DNA of 64,000 nt, taken from assembly GCF_016904955.1 (NCBI RefSeq), contig NZ_JADIKE010000037.1, positions 62,001 to 126,000 on the forward strand, given 5' to 3'. The first letter of the stretch is position 1; each line of letters opens with the position of its first letter. This DNA comes from Dyella flava. Its GTDB lineage: Bacteria > Pseudomonadota > Gammaproteobacteria > Xanthomonadales > Rhodanobacteraceae. The translations under genes and the position numbers were made by a program. A model generated the notes under the pieces. The model saw only the letters and a list, made by a program, of their open reading frames with translations, searched no databases and had not been told where the DNA came from. Shown here piece after piece: positions 8,662 through 17,758 of this stretch.

Positions 8662-9744
8662 TCAATCGCCCATCTGCTTCTGCAGGTGCTCACGGCGCTC
8701 CTGCGCATCAAGCGACAGGGTGGCAATCGGGCGCGCATCCAGACGCTCCAGACCGATCTCTTCGTCCGTTTCCTCGCAGTAACCGTAGCGGCCCTCCTCG
8801 ATCCGGCGCAGAGCCTTGTCGATCTTGGAGATCAGCTTGCGATAACGATCGCGGGTACGCAATTCCAGCGAGTTTTCGGTCTCGCGGGTGGCACGCTCGG
8901 CTTCGTCGCCCACATCACGTACTTCGTCACGCAGGTTTTCCATGGTCTGGCGGGACTCTTCCACCAACTGCTCGCGCCAATCCCGCAGCTTGTTGCGGAA
9001 GTAGGCGAGGTGGCGCGGATTCATGTACTCCTCGTCCTGCGAAGGCCGGTAACCCGGCGGCAGGTCGATAGTGGTGGTGAGAGGCAGCGCGTAACGGCCG
9101 TCTTCACGGGTTACGCCATTGTCGAGAGTTGTAGCGGTGCTATTCATTGAGGACTGCGCGGTCTTTTGTTTCTTGGTAGTCGAGTGATTCGCGGTGGCAT
9201 TGGCTACACGCGCTGCCGTCGGGCCGACGGCGCTGGCCACCCTGCCCGAGACGGGGGGATTGGCCTTGGATGATACGGGCTGGTGTATTGCAGTTTGTGC
9301 GGCTGGCGCCTTGGCTACCGCAGCCGGCTTGGCGGGTGCGTGAGCCTGCTTCGTGACGGGCTTGGCGACACTTGGCTTGGCAGCTGGCTTGGCGATGGTC
9401 TTTTCTTCCACAGCTTTCTTGACGGGCGCCGGCTTGGCAGGTACCACGTGCTTCGGTTCCGGTTTGGCGGCGGCCTTTTTGACCGGCACAACCTTCTTTG
9501 GTTCTGGCTTGGCGGCGGCCTTGGCGACGGCTTTCTTCGCGACAACCTTATGGGCCGGAGCCTTGGTCGCAGCCGCCTTGGCCGGCGCTTTCTTCACCGC
9601 TGCCTTTTTGGCAGGCGCGGCCGTCTTCGCGGACTTGCTCGCTGCGACCTTGGCCTTGCTGGCCTTGGCCTCGTTGCCCTTACCCGTCGCCTTTCCTTTC
9701 TGAGCACTCTTGGCGGCGGTGGTATTACGCGTGGTTTTCGCCAT
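8662..9744 (-). CDS. dksA: DksA family RNA polymerase-binding protein with long histone-H1-like N-terminal tail
   Basis: The 360-residue product is more than twice the length of E. coli DksA. Residues 1 to about 195 are a Lys/Ala/Pro-rich low-complexity tail with AKKA-type units and a direct repeat AAAKPEPK(K/H)VVP at about 77-102. The DksA part occupies about 220-360: a coiled coil with the acidic tip [11 protein letters not shown] (Asp277, Asp280), then the zinc-finger region. That region keeps only the first of four cysteines ([12 protein letters not shown]; later positions are Thr, Ser and Ala), so it probably does not bind zinc. The ATG at 9744 has GAAGGT upstream. An internal Met200 could give a short form but lacks a clear ribosome site. 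The expected role is ppGpp-linked control of RNA polymerase. Nucleic-acid binding by the tail is inferred. Confidence 0.9.
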   Translation of the reverse strand: MAKTTRNTTAAKSAQKGKATGKGNEAKASKAKVAASKSAKTAAPAKKAAVKKAPAKAAATKAPAHKVVAKKAVAKAAAKPEPKKVVPVKKAAAKPEPKHVVPAKPAPVKKAVEEKTIAKPAAKPSVAKPVTKQAHAPAKPAAVAKAPAAQTAIHQPVSSKANPPVSGRVASAVGPTAARVANATANHSTTKKQKTAQSSMNSTATTLDNGVTREDGRYALPLTTTIDLPPGYRPSQDEEYMNPRHLAYFRNKLRDWREQLVEESRQTMENLRDEVRDVGDEAERATRETENSLELRTRDRYRKLISKIDKALRRIEEGRYGYCEETDEEIGLERLDARPIATLSLDAQERREHLQKQMGD

Positions 9745-9866
9745 GTACCTTCACCATTTTGGCTGTGGCGGCCGGGTGTTATAGCCCAATCCCCTCACAC
9801 CGGCAACCGTCCTTCTGGAATACTTGCAGCATTAAGTGCCACAGGCGTTTCGGCAGTGTGAATGCC

Positions 9867-10127
9867 GTGAGTCGATTAATCCTTTTACTACTCAAAATCT
9901 ATAAGCGCTTCGTCAGCCCTCTGTTAGGACAGCGTTGTCGCTTTTACCCCACTTGCTCCGATTATGCACGGATTGCAGTTTCCCGCTTTGGTCCCTGGCG
10001 GGGAAGCCTGCTGGCCGGATGGCGCATATTACGCTGTCAGCCACTGTGTGCAGGAGGGCAGGATCCCGTCCCCGAACAGTTCCATTTCCCCCGTTGCCGC
10101 AACCATGGAGAACCGCATGTCCACTGA
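9867..10127 (+). CDS. yidD: Membrane protein insertion efficiency factor YidD
   Basis: This small protein (86 residues from GTG 9867; an in-frame GTG at 9858 is also possible) has the YidD signature [18 protein letters not shown] and [17 protein letters not shown]. YidD proteins associate with the inner membrane and help YidC-dependent insertion. The gene usually lies in rnpA-yidD-yidC, whereas here it stands alone and overlaps the dihydroorotase gene by 11 bases. The start is uncertain because no strong ribosome site is visible. Confidence 0.85.
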   Translation: MSRLILLLLKIYKRFVSPLLGQRCRFYPTCSDYARIAVSRFGPWRGSLLAGWRILRCQPLCAGGQDPVPEQFHFPRCRNHGEPHVH

Positions 10128-11454
10128 CTGGCTGATCAAGAACGCCGAACTGGTCAACGAGGGCCGCCGCTTCTACGCCGATGTGCGCGTGAAGCACGGC
10201 CATATCGAGACGATCGGCGGCAGTCTGGACGCGCGTCCAGGCGAGCAGGTGATCGACGCTTCCGGGCTGTGGCTGCTGCCCGGCATGATCGACGACCAGG
10301 TGCACTTCCGCGAACCCGGCCTGACCCACAAGGCCGACATCGCGCATGAGTCGCGCGCCTGTGCCGCGGGCGGCATCACCAGTTTCATGGAAATGCCGAA
10401 CACCAGGCCGCCGGCGCTGGATCGCGAGTCGCTGGAAGCCAAGTACAGCCGCGCCGCCGAAACCTCGGCGGTGAATTACGCGTTCTATCTGGGCGCCAGC
10501 AACGACAACCTGGAGGCGGTCCGCTCGCTGGATCCGAAAGCCGCACCCGGCATCAAGGTGTTCATGGGTGCATCCACCGGCAACATGCTGGTCGACAATC
10601 CGGAAACCCTTGACGGCATTTTCCGCGAGGCGCCGACGCCGATCATCACCCATTGCGAAGACACGCCGATGATCGACGCGCTGCATGCCAAGGCGCGCGA
10701 GCAATACGGCGAGAATATCCCGGCGCGCGAACACCCGTTGATCCGCTCGCGCGAGGCCTGCATCAAGTCGACCCGGCTCGCCATTTCACTGGCGCAGAAG
10801 CACGGCACGCGTCTGCACGTGTTGCACATTTCCACCGCCGACGAGCTGGCGCTGTTCCAGCCCGGCCCGATCAAAGGCAAGAAGATCACCGCCGAAACCT
10901 GCGTGCATTTCCTGCATTTCAGCGATGAGGACTATGCGCGGCTTGGCTTCCTGATCAAGTGCAATCCCGCGATCAAGACCGCGGCGGATCGCGAGGCCAT
11001 CACCAAGGCCGTGGCGGAACGCCGCATCGATGTGCTGGCTACCGATCACGCGCCGCATCTGCTGGAGGAAAAAGGCGAGCTCTACGACAAGGCCCCGTCC
11101 GGGCTGCCGCTGGTGCAATTCGCACTACAGGCTGCGTTGCAGCGCGTTACCGAAGGCAAGCTCAGCCTGGAGCGGGTGGTGGAAGCGGTCTGCCACGCAC
11201 CGGCGATGTTGTTCGACGTGCACGAGCGCGGTTTCCTGCGCGAGGGTTATGCCGCGGATCTGGTGCTGGTGGATCCGCGCAAGCCGCACACCGTGAAGCG
11301 CGAGGAGGTACTTTCCAAGTGCGGCTGGTCGCCGTTTGAAGGCTATACCTTCAGCAGTTCGATCATTTCCACGTTCGTCAACGGCCACCGGGTGTGGGAT
11401 GGCTCGCGCGTCGATGACGGTGTGCGTGGTCAGCGCCTGGCGTTTGACCGGTAG
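10117..11454 (+). CDS. pyrC: Dihydroorotase (PyrC, DHOase class related to Bacteroidetes/xanthomonad type)
   Basis: The 445-residue amidohydrolase is expected to close the dihydroorotate ring in pyrimidine synthesis. Metal-site motifs are [47 protein letters not shown] and ATDHAPH. In the first motif the usual His-x-His reads Gln-x-His, a variant shared by the Porphyromonas/Xanthomonas subgroup, so I do not read it as inactivation. I chose ATG 10117 with GGAG six bases upstream; ATG 10105 is an alternative. It overlaps yidD by 11 bases. Confidence 0.92.
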   Translation: MSTDWLIKNAELVNEGRRFYADVRVKHGHIETIGGSLDARPGEQVIDASGLWLLPGMIDDQVHFREPGLTHKADIAHESRACAAGGITSFMEMPNTRPPALDRESLEAKYSRAAETSAVNYAFYLGASNDNLEAVRSLDPKAAPGIKVFMGASTGNMLVDNPETLDGIFREAPTPIITHCEDTPMIDALHAKAREQYGENIPAREHPLIRSREACIKSTRLAISLAQKHGTRLHVLHISTADELALFQPGPIKGKKITAETCVHFLHFSDEDYARLGFLIKCNPAIKTAADREAITKAVAERRIDVLATDHAPHLLEEKGELYDKAPSGLPLVQFALQAALQRVTEGKLSLERVVEAVCHAPAMLFDVHERGFLREGYAADLVLVDPRKPHTVKREEVLSKCGWSPFEGYTFSSSIISTFVNGHRVWDGSRVDDGVRGQRLAFDR

Positions 11455-11472
11455 GCATGGTTTTCGGGGTTG

Positions 11473-11501
11473 CCTCCTCTCCCCACAAGGGGGAGGAGGA
11501 C
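11473..11501. repeat. GC-rich dyad between convergent genes
   Basis: CCTCCTCTCCCC and GGGGGAGGAGG form an imperfect stem around a short loop between the ends of pyrC and the YbaY-like gene. It resembles the CCTCTCCCC repeats at 30441-30571. No T tract follows, so it may be a repeat unit and not a terminator. Confidence 0.4.
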
Positions 11502-11506
11502 AAGAC

Positions 11507-11941
11507 TCAGTGAATCTCTGAAATCACCACCCGCACCGGACCGTCGTTACCGGAATTCCCAAGCACGCTTACCTGCGTGTCGCTACCCGCCAGGGTACGG
11601 TCCCCCTGCTTGATCTTCGCCGACACAGCAAAATCCACCCCGCCAGCCAGGTCGGAGGGCTCATAGCTCAGCACGAAGGAAACCGGTGGCGGCCCGATCG
11701 GTGCAATCTTGTCGGTCGCAATGACCCGGGCAGGCGCGTCCTGCTTGCTGACGTCGGCAAGCGTTACCTCAAGATACGCATCGTCGGGGATCGCATGCGA
11801 CAGGGTGTAGTCGACCTCGCCCGTCACCGCTTTCATCAGCGTCTGCTGTTCCGCCGTCTTGTTCTTGCCGAAGTGCGGCATCCAGCTGCAACCACCTAGC
11901 GCAAGCAGGCCGATCAACAGCAAGCCGTGGCGAATCTTCAT
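11507..11941 (-). CDS. YbaY-like lipoprotein
   Basis: The 144-residue protein has a lipoprotein signal with lipobox LALGGC (Cys18), so it is predicted to be lipid-anchored. The mature part (VTGEVDYTLSHAIPDDAYLEV, SDLAGGVDFAVSAKI) matches the YbaY/YscW-type family, a small beta-rich fold with unknown physiological role in non-pathogens. It is a single gene in its own unit, convergent with pyrC. Confidence 0.8.
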   Translation of the reverse strand: MKIRHGLLLIGLLALGGCSWMPHFGKNKTAEQQTLMKAVTGEVDYTLSHAIPDDAYLEVTLADVSKQDAPARVIATDKIAPIGPPPVSFVLSYEPSDLAGGVDFAVSAKIKQGDRTLAGSDTQVSVLGNSGNDGPVRVVISEIH

Positions 11942-12012
11942 GGAAACTCCTTGTCTGCAATGGCGCGGATCATAGCAACCGCGCCATGCATGGGAGCTTA
12001 GGGCCTGTTAAG

Positions 12013-12960
12013 TCAGGCGCGATCGCCGTAACCGCCAGCGACACCCTTGCTGGCATAAGCCACCGCATCATGCGGATGCAGGCTTTCCTGGTGTTCGAGG
12101 CGAACGTGGAAATCCGCGATGCGGTTGTCGGCATCGAGTGCACGCTGGATACGGCGCGCGGCATCTTCGCAGAACATCAGGTTGCCACCGTTGGCCAGGG
12201 CAAACGCCTGTTCGTCTTCGCGTTTCACCGCGGTCTGCACCGGCGTGCCCAGCGACTGCTCGACCCGATCGAGCAGGCTGATCAGATCCAGCGGCGCCCC
12301 ATCGACGAAGCGCACCAGCAACCGCGCCACGCTGCGCTGCGCATGCGGCGTCGCCACGATACCCTTCTCGCTGCCGAGCCAGGCCAGTACAGCGGCATGC
12401 TCCACCGGCTTGCCGGCGTCGAAGTCCTTGGCGAACTGTTCCTGGATCAACTGACGCGACAACGCCGCCGACGCCGGGCAGGTCGAGGAATACACCACTT
12501 CGGTGCCCAGCTCGATCCGGAAACCCTCCTCGCACAGACTGGCTTCGATCGACACCGGATAGGCGCGCCAGCCGCTGTTGGCGCTGCGCAACGCGGCGCG
12601 ACGCACCAATTGATCGAAGCGGATGCTGATTCGCGCGCGATCGGCCAGGTCTTTGTGCGAATCAAGGAAGGCGCGCAGCAGCGATTCGAGCATGCTCGCG
12701 TCCAGCGTCTGCGCACTCAGGTACTCGTCCACCAGCAGGTAGAGACGCGACATATGGATGCCGCGGCGGTCCGGCCGGGTCAGGTTGACGAAGGCGCCCA
12801 CCTGGGCGCTGGAACGCTGCACGTCGCCATCGCCGGCATCAAAGCGCACCGGCACCTCGATCCCGTCCATGCCGACCCAATCCAGTGCGCCAGCCAGATG
12901 CGGCTGTGCCTGGGTGGCGACATCGGGCATCAGACGAACGGTGTTTTCATGGGTATGCAT
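12013..12960 (-). CDS. folE2: GTP cyclohydrolase FolE2 (type IB)
   Basis: The 315-residue protein belongs to the COG1469/FolE2 family, which converts GTP to dihydroneopterin triphosphate for folate and queuosine precursors without strict need for zinc. Typical segments are MPDVATQAQPHLAGALDWVG, SRLYLLVDEYLSAQ, EVVYSSTCPASAALSRQL (the conserved Cys) and NLMFCEDAARRIQ (the conserved Cys-Glu). FolE2 genes are often under the zinc regulator Zur in bacteria that also have zinc-dependent FolE. I could not find a convincing Zur palindrome upstream of 12960. The gene is not operonic with its neighbours. Confidence 0.95.
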   Translation of the reverse strand: MHTHENTVRLMPDVATQAQPHLAGALDWVGMDGIEVPVRFDAGDGDVQRSSAQVGAFVNLTRPDRRGIHMSRLYLLVDEYLSAQTLDASMLESLLRAFLDSHKDLADRARISIRFDQLVRRAALRSANSGWRAYPVSIEASLCEEGFRIELGTEVVYSSTCPASAALSRQLIQEQFAKDFDAGKPVEHAAVLAWLGSEKGIVATPHAQRSVARLLVRFVDGAPLDLISLLDRVEQSLGTPVQTAVKREDEQAFALANGGNLMFCEDAARRIQRALDADNRIADFHVRLEHQESLHPHDAVAYASKGVAGGYGDRA

Positions 12961-13061
12961 GGGGGTGATCCTGTAACAGGCCGGCGGTCGGGCGCCACGA
13001 GACCCCTATATGTTGGGGCAGCCTGACGCGTCGCAACAGCCCGGGCAAGGAAACAGTGCGT

Positions 13062-13919
13062 TTACCCGGCCACCTGATTTTGCCAGCGACGTGCCGCCTG
13101 CCAGGCGCGCAGCGTGGCCAGGAAGCCGCGATCCGACGCGCCTTGTTGCAGCACGGCCAGGGGTTCTCCCGCCCGCCCCGCTTTGCGTAGCAGGCGTTCG
13201 CCCTGACCCGCCTCCAGCGCGCGGAATACGCTAAGCGGCCCCGGCAGACTCGCCGCCCCTCCCCAGGCCACCCCGAGATCATCCAGCTGAGCCTTGATCG
13301 CCTGGTCACGCGCCTCACTGTGTTCACGCAGACTGGTGCGGCTGAGGCTGAAACGAGCCAGCCGCGCCATCGGCAACGGCAGGCGGTCGCGTTCGAGATC
13401 GTCTTGCAGGCGACGCAGGGCATACAGCAGATGACTCAAGGTCGCAACGCGCTCGGCTCGCCTCGACGAGGCCGCATCGCCATACCACCACGCGGTCTCA
13501 AGTGCGGCCAACGCGCCGTGCAAGGCGGAAGCGGCATTGACCTGGGCGGCGAAATCCACCGCCGTGCCCTCTTCCAGCTGAGCCATGGCAGCCAGCACCG
13601 GGGCCACCCATCGATCTTGTGACATCGCGTGCGCACGCTCGTCGTCGAACAGCACGCGTGTCAACGGATGCCGCCCACCGCTCGCGGCGGCGCTGCCTAG
13701 TTCTTCCGCCCACCAATTGAGCTTGGTCGCCGCGACCTGGGGCTCACGAATGCCATAAGCGGCCGAAAGCAGTTCCTGCTCCAGCGCGGCGAGTGCGACA
13801 TGCCCGGGGTACTTCCCCGGATCCACAAACACCAGCGCCACGCGTTGTTGCGGCTGCACAGCCAGCCACTTGTCGACATAGCTCTGCAATGCGCCGTGCT
13901 GGGAAACGTCTGGGCTCAC
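13062..13919 (-). CDS. Squalene/phytoene synthase-like protein
   Basis: The 285-residue, mostly helical protein resembles the squalene/phytoene synthase superfamily, including the NDUFAF6-like members. The second Asp-rich motif is recognisable as RRLQDDLERDRLPLP, but the first is weak, so prenyl-synthase activity is doubtful. The start is GTG 13919, overlapping the gph stop as GTGA, which shows translational coupling in the mtaD-ubiG-gph unit. The longer frame upstream lies in gph. No carotenoid or hopanoid genes are near. Function unknown. Confidence 0.65.
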   Translation of the reverse strand: MSPDVSQHGALQSYVDKWLAVQPQQRVALVFVDPGKYPGHVALAALEQELLSAAYGIREPQVAATKLNWWAEELGSAAASGGRHPLTRVLFDDERAHAMSQDRWVAPVLAAMAQLEEGTAVDFAAQVNAASALHGALAALETAWWYGDAASSRRAERVATLSHLLYALRRLQDDLERDRLPLPMARLARFSLSRTSLREHSEARDQAIKAQLDDLGVAWGGAASLPGPLSVFRALEAGQGERLLRKAGRAGEPLAVLQQGASDRGFLATLRAWQAARRWQNQVAG

Positions 13920-14590
13920 GCCACAACCTTGAGTTTGAGCAGTTCGGCGAGCTGGCGCGGATGTTCCACCACCGCATCGGCTCCCCAGACATACGGATCG
14001 CCACCGTCCAGATAGCCCCAATGCACTGCGACGGAATACAGCCCCGCTCCGTTGCCCGCCTCGATGTCGCGGCGGTCGTCACCCACAAACAGGCAACGCG
14101 CTGGATCGAGCCCGGCGCGCTCACACGCCAGCAGTACCGGTGCGGGATCGGGTTTGCGTACCGGCAACGTGTCACCGGAAATCACCGCGCAGGCGCGATC
14201 ACTCCAGCCGATCTGACGCACCAGCTCGTCAGTGAGATAGCCCGGCTTGTTGGTGACGATGCCCCAGGCCAAACCATTGACCTCCAGCGCGTCGAGCAGC
14301 GCCTCGATGCCCTCAAACGGACGGGTGTGACGCGACATCATGGAGTGATAAAGCTCGAGGTAGCGCGGCATGCGCTCCAGCAGCTGGTCATCGCTTTCAT
14401 TGAAAGCGCAGCGCAGGATCGCACGTGAGCCACGCGAGACGACCTCGCGCACCATCGCGTAGGGAGGCACGGAGGCCCCTGCTTCACCACAGTAGGCCAC
14501 CAGCGCAGCGTGCAGATCCGGTGCGCTATCCAGCAAGGTGCCATCAAGATCGAACAGTACGCCCTGCGGCGTTTGCGTTAGCGATTTCAT
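13916..14590 (-). CDS. gph: Phosphoglycolate phosphatase (HAD superfamily)
   Basis: A 224-residue HAD hydrolase with motif I VLFDLDGTLLDS, a cap region, motif II/III around GIVTNKPGYLT and RKPDPAPVLLACE, and motif IV FVGDDRRDIEAGNGAG. Gph removes phosphate from 2-phosphoglycolate made in DNA repair. The ATG at 14590 overlaps the ubiG stop as ATGA. A ubiG-gph pairing is common in proteobacteria. Substrate specificity is by family only. Confidence 0.88.
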   Translation of the reverse strand: MKSLTQTPQGVLFDLDGTLLDSAPDLHAALVAYCGEAGASVPPYAMVREVVSRGSRAILRCAFNESDDQLLERMPRYLELYHSMMSRHTRPFEGIEALLDALEVNGLAWGIVTNKPGYLTDELVRQIGWSDRACAVISGDTLPVRKPDPAPVLLACERAGLDPARCLFVGDDRRDIEAGNGAGLYSVAVHWGYLDGGDPYVWGADAVVEHPRQLAELLKLKVVA

Positions 14591-15297
14591 GCGGGCTTGC
14601 GTGCACAAAGAAGATAGTTGACGGCAGTGAAGCGGCTCAGCCATGCCTTGCGATTGAGCGGGTTGTAGCCCAGGCCGCTGACATCCTCCAGTTCCAGTCC
14701 CGCCTGGCGGAGCAAACGCGCCAGTTCGGACGGCTTGAGGAACTGCGCGTAGTGATGCGTGCCGCGCGGCAGCATGCGCGTGATGTATTCCGCACCAAGA
14801 ATCGCCGCGCCGAAAGCTGCCGGCGTGCGATTGAGGGTAGACATGAACAGGCGTGCGCCCGGCTTGAGCATGGCGGCCAGATCATTTACCAGCGCAGCGG
14901 GATCGGGTACGTGCTCGATCAATTCCATGCAGCACACGGCGTCGAAACTGGCCGGTTCGGCCTCCGCGAGTTCCGCCGATGACTGCTTGCGGTAATCGAC
15001 CTTGAGATTGGATTCGTGCAGATGCAACCGCGCGATCTCGATCACCTTCAGGCCCAGATCGATACCAACCACATCGGCACCGGCGCGTGCAAGCGCTTCG
15101 CTCAGCAAGCCGCCACCGCAGCCGACATCAGCAACCTTGGCGCCACGCAGCGCCACGCGCGATGCCACGTAGTCGAAACGCACCGGATTGAGATCGTGCA
15201 GCGGACGCGATTCGCCATCCGGATCCCACCAGCGTGCCGCCAGCTTATCGAAGCGGGCGATTTCATCCTGGCTGACGTTTTGATGTGTGCTTTGCAT
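14587..15297 (-). CDS. ubiG: Ubiquinone biosynthesis O-methyltransferase
   Basis: The 236-residue SAM-dependent methyltransferase carries out the two O-methylations of ubiquinone synthesis. The SAM site is VADVGCGGGLLSEALARAGA with GIDLG after it. The family-specific HHYAQFLKPSEL and GYNPLNRKAWLS stretches are present. The N-terminal DEIARFDKLAARWWDPDGE is characteristic of UbiG. ATG 15297 was chosen; the upstream frame adds 15 unconserved residues. It is coupled to gph. MtaD, two genes upstream, can recycle the S-adenosylhomocysteine it produces. Confidence 0.95.
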   Translation of the reverse strand: MQSTHQNVSQDEIARFDKLAARWWDPDGESRPLHDLNPVRFDYVASRVALRGAKVADVGCGGGLLSEALARAGADVVGIDLGLKVIEIARLHLHESNLKVDYRKQSSAELAEAEPASFDAVCCMELIEHVPDPAALVNDLAAMLKPGARLFMSTLNRTPAAFGAAILGAEYITRMLPRGTHHYAQFLKPSELARLLRQAGLELEDVSGLGYNPLNRKAWLSRFTAVNYLLCARKPA

Positions 15298-15326
15298 AGT
15301 GAGAACGCTCCGGCGGTTCGACAAGC

Positions 15327-15581
15327 TTAACGCGTCTGCCATTCGTATAGCGTGACGTCCCAGCCGCCGCTGGTATGCGCCGGATCGCCATGCGCGATGT
15401 TCAACGCCTCTTCCATCGACTCGGCGCGTAGCAGATAGGCGCCACCAGACTTGTCGCCAAAAGGACCCGACATTTCATTACGCCCTTGCGCCCGTAAATC
15501 TTCCAGAAATTGCTGATGCAGCGGCACCACCGCAGGATCAACCTGCGGCCGGCGAAAAAGCATGACGAGGTAACGATTCAT
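15327..15581 (-). CDS. YCII-related (YciI-like) small protein
   Basis: The 84-residue product begins MNRYLVMLFRRPQVDPAVVP and continues as a YCII domain (dimeric alpha-beta barrel) with GPFGDKSGGAYLLRAESMEEA and a conserved HGDP motif (AHGDPAHTSGGWDVTLYEW). Members have been proposed as small enzymes or binding proteins, with no general function. It begins one base after the mtaD stop and ends 29 bases before ubiG, so it belongs to the same unit. Confidence 0.85.
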   Translation of the reverse strand: MNRYLVMLFRRPQVDPAVVPLHQQFLEDLRAQGRNEMSGPFGDKSGGAYLLRAESMEEALNIAHGDPAHTSGGWDVTLYEWQTR

Positions 15582-15582
15582 C

Positions 15583-16923
15583 TCAGCCCTTATCCAGCGC
15601 AGCGATGCGCTCACGCCATGCGTGGGTGCGCGCCAGCATGCCGGCGACGTCCATATCGACCAGTTCGCGCGCGGCCAGTTTGCGCCTGCCGGCGATCCAC
15701 ACGTCACTGACCTGATGGCGTCCGGTCGCATAAACCAACTGCGAGATAATATGGAACAGCGGCTGGGTTTCGATATCGCTGAGCCGGATGGCAGCCAGGT
15801 CAGCTTGCTTGCCGACTTCGATCGAACCGATGCTGTCTTCCAGACCCAACGCCTTCGCCGCATGGATCGTCGCCGTACGCAGCGCATAGCCGGCATCGAA
15901 TGCGGCGGCATCTTCAGCTACGGCTTTCGCCAGCAACGCGGCCGTACGCATTTCGCCGAACATGTCCAGATCGTTATTGGAAGCGCAGCCATCCGTACCG
16001 GTGGCGACATTGACGCCGGCCTTGCGCAACTTTTCAGCGGGACAGAAACCCGAAGCCAGCTTCAGGTTGGACTCGGGGCAATGCACAACCGATACGCCCG
16101 CTTCCGCACAGGTGGCGATTTCACCATCAGTGAGCTGGGTCATGTGTACCGCGATCAGGCGGTCATTGATCAAGCCGAGCTTCTGCAAACGCTGGAAGGG
16201 ACGCAGGCCGCTCTTCTTGCGCTCTTCCTCCACTTCGTGCGCCGTTTCGTGCAGATGCAGATGCACGGGAATGTCGAGCTGATCGGCCAGCACGCGAATG
16301 CGCTCGAATGATTCGTCCGACACGGTATACGGCGCATGCGGCGCGAAGGCCGTGCGAATCAGCGGATCGTGACGGAAAAGATCATGCGTTTCGGTCGCGC
16401 GCTCGAAGTATTCATCCTGCGTACGTGCCCAGCCGGTTGGAAATTGGATCACCGGCAAACCCACCACGGCACGGAAACCAAGCTTGCGGTAAGTGGCACC
16501 GATCGCATCGGGGAAGAAATAGTTTTCGTTGGCGCAAGTGGTGCCGCCACGAATCATTTCAGCTACGGACAATTCAACGCCATCGCGTACGAACTCCGGC
16601 CCGATCACCTTGGCCTCGACCGGCCAGATGTGCTGTTGCAACCAGACCATCAGCGGCAGGTCATCGGCCAGGCCGCGCATCAGCGTCATCGGATTATGCG
16701 TGTGGGTGTTGATCAACCCGGGAATCAGCACGTGCTCGCCCAGTTCAACGCGTTCGCGTGTTGCAAAAGCGTTACGCGCCTCGGCAATCGGCAGGATGCC
16801 GACGATACGATCGGCATCGATGGCCACGGCGTGATGTTCCAGCACCACGTTATGCGGCTCGACGGGAACGACCCAGCGGGCCTCGATGAGTAGATCGACG
16901 GTCTGCGGAGCGGTTGGGCTCAT
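15583..16923 (-). CDS. mtaD: 5-methylthioadenosine/S-adenosylhomocysteine deaminase (TRZ/ATZ family hydrolase)
   Basis: A 445-residue amidohydrolase with LIPGLINTHTHNPMTLMRG (first metal His pair), HLHLHETAHEVEEE, VSVVHCPESNLKLASG and GTDGCASNNDLDMFGE, the motif set of MTA/SAH deaminases. It would deaminate SAH, MTA or 5'-deoxyadenosine, relieving product inhibition of methyltransferases. It heads a tight unit with a YCII gene, ubiG, gph and a squalene-synthase-like gene, and the ubiG link fits SAH disposal. ATG 16923 was chosen over the 15-residue longer frame. Exact substrate cannot be read from sequence. Confidence 0.88.
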   Translation of the reverse strand: MSPTAPQTVDLLIEARWVVPVEPHNVVLEHHAVAIDADRIVGILPIAEARNAFATRERVELGEHVLIPGLINTHTHNPMTLMRGLADDLPLMVWLQQHIWPVEAKVIGPEFVRDGVELSVAEMIRGGTTCANENYFFPDAIGATYRKLGFRAVVGLPVIQFPTGWARTQDEYFERATETHDLFRHDPLIRTAFAPHAPYTVSDESFERIRVLADQLDIPVHLHLHETAHEVEEERKKSGLRPFQRLQKLGLINDRLIAVHMTQLTDGEIATCAEAGVSVVHCPESNLKLASGFCPAEKLRKAGVNVATGTDGCASNNDLDMFGEMRTAALLAKAVAEDAAAFDAGYALRTATIHAAKALGLEDSIGSIEVGKQADLAAIRLSDIETQPLFHIISQLVYATGRHQVSDVWIAGRRKLAARELVDMDVAGMLARTHAWRERIAALDKG

Positions 16924-17062
16924 CGTTGTTCGCCTTGCGGGAGAATGGGATACGAAATGGGGCGGCACATCTTACGATGTCCGCCCCAGAGGCTTTGCGT
17001 GTCGTTTCGGCGGAATGCTGCGTGGCCGGGTGGAATGGCCACTCAACAAACCTGGCGAAATC

Positions 17063-17092
17063 GTTGGGTTACGCTGCGCTAACCCAACCTAC
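17063..17092. repeat. 30-nt REP-like unit, copy 1
   Basis: GTTGGGTTACGCTGCGCTAA followed by CCCAACCTAC is a 30-base imperfect palindrome between mtaD and efp. It differs at one position from the copy at 48687-48716 and is close to the reverse complement of the copy at 48630-48659. These are intergenic palindromic repeat units. Confidence 0.8.
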
Positions 17093-17108
17093 CGACCGCG
17101 CCGGTTCG

Positions 17109-17675
17109 TCACTTGACGCGGCTGACGTATTCGCCGGAACGGGTGTCGACCTTGATCACTTCTTCCTGGTTCACGAACAGCGGCACGCGCACCACGGCGC
17201 CGGTTTCCAGCTTGGCCGGCTTGCCGCCGCCACCGGAGGTGTCACCACGCAGGCCCGGATCGGTCTCGACGATCTTCAATTCGACAAAGTTCGGTGCCTG
17301 GACCGAGATCGGGCGGCCATTCCACAGGGTCACCACGCACTCTTCCTCGCCTTTCAGCCACTTGGCCGCGTCGGCCATGGCGGCGGCGTCAGCCTGGTGC
17401 TGCTCGAACGACTCCTGATGCATGAAGTGCCAGAACTCGCCATCGCTATAGAGATACTGCATGTCGGTATCGACCACGTCCGCACCCTCATAGGAGTCGC
17501 TGGACTTGAGGGTCTTTTCGGTGGTGCGGCCGTTGATCAGGTTGCGGATCTTGATGCGAGTAAAGGCCTGACCCTTGCCCGGCTTGACGAACTCCGCCTC
17601 GGTGATGATGTAGGGATCGCCGTCGACGATGATCTTCAGACCGTTTTTGACGCCATTAAGGTCGTAGCTGGCCAT
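17109..17675 (-). CDS. efp: Elongation factor P
   Basis: This 188-residue three-domain protein relieves ribosomes stalled at polyproline. Lys34 in the loop [10 protein letters not shown] is the position modified by beta-lysine. The start ATG 17675 has GGAG at the right distance. The gene is divergent from epmB, whose product makes the (R)-beta-lysine used for that modification, and the two share an 83-base intergenic region. No epmA is in the window. Confidence 0.97.
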   Translation of the reverse strand: MASYDLNGVKNGLKIIVDGDPYIITEAEFVKPGKGQAFTRIKIRNLINGRTTEKTLKSSDSYEGADVVDTDMQYLYSDGEFWHFMHQESFEQHQADAAAMADAAKWLKGEEECVVTLWNGRPISVQAPNFVELKIVETDPGLRGDTSGGGGKPAKLETGAVVRVPLFVNQEEVIKVDTRSGEYVSRVK

Positions 17676-17758
17676 GCACTTCGCTCCAATGAGGAAACCG
17701 CTGCCATCAGCGGCTAAAATAGATCGTTCAAGGGCCATGGGCCCGTATACAGCCCTCT

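Noticed and set aside
10117..11454. Dihydroorotase judged inactive because of the Gln in the first metal motif
   Set aside because: The same [10 protein letters not shown] form is normal in a known subgroup with all other ligands kept.
12961..13061. Possible Zur box upstream of folE2
   Set aside because: Only a short CCTGTTACAGG dyad is there, without the AT-rich core of Zur sites.
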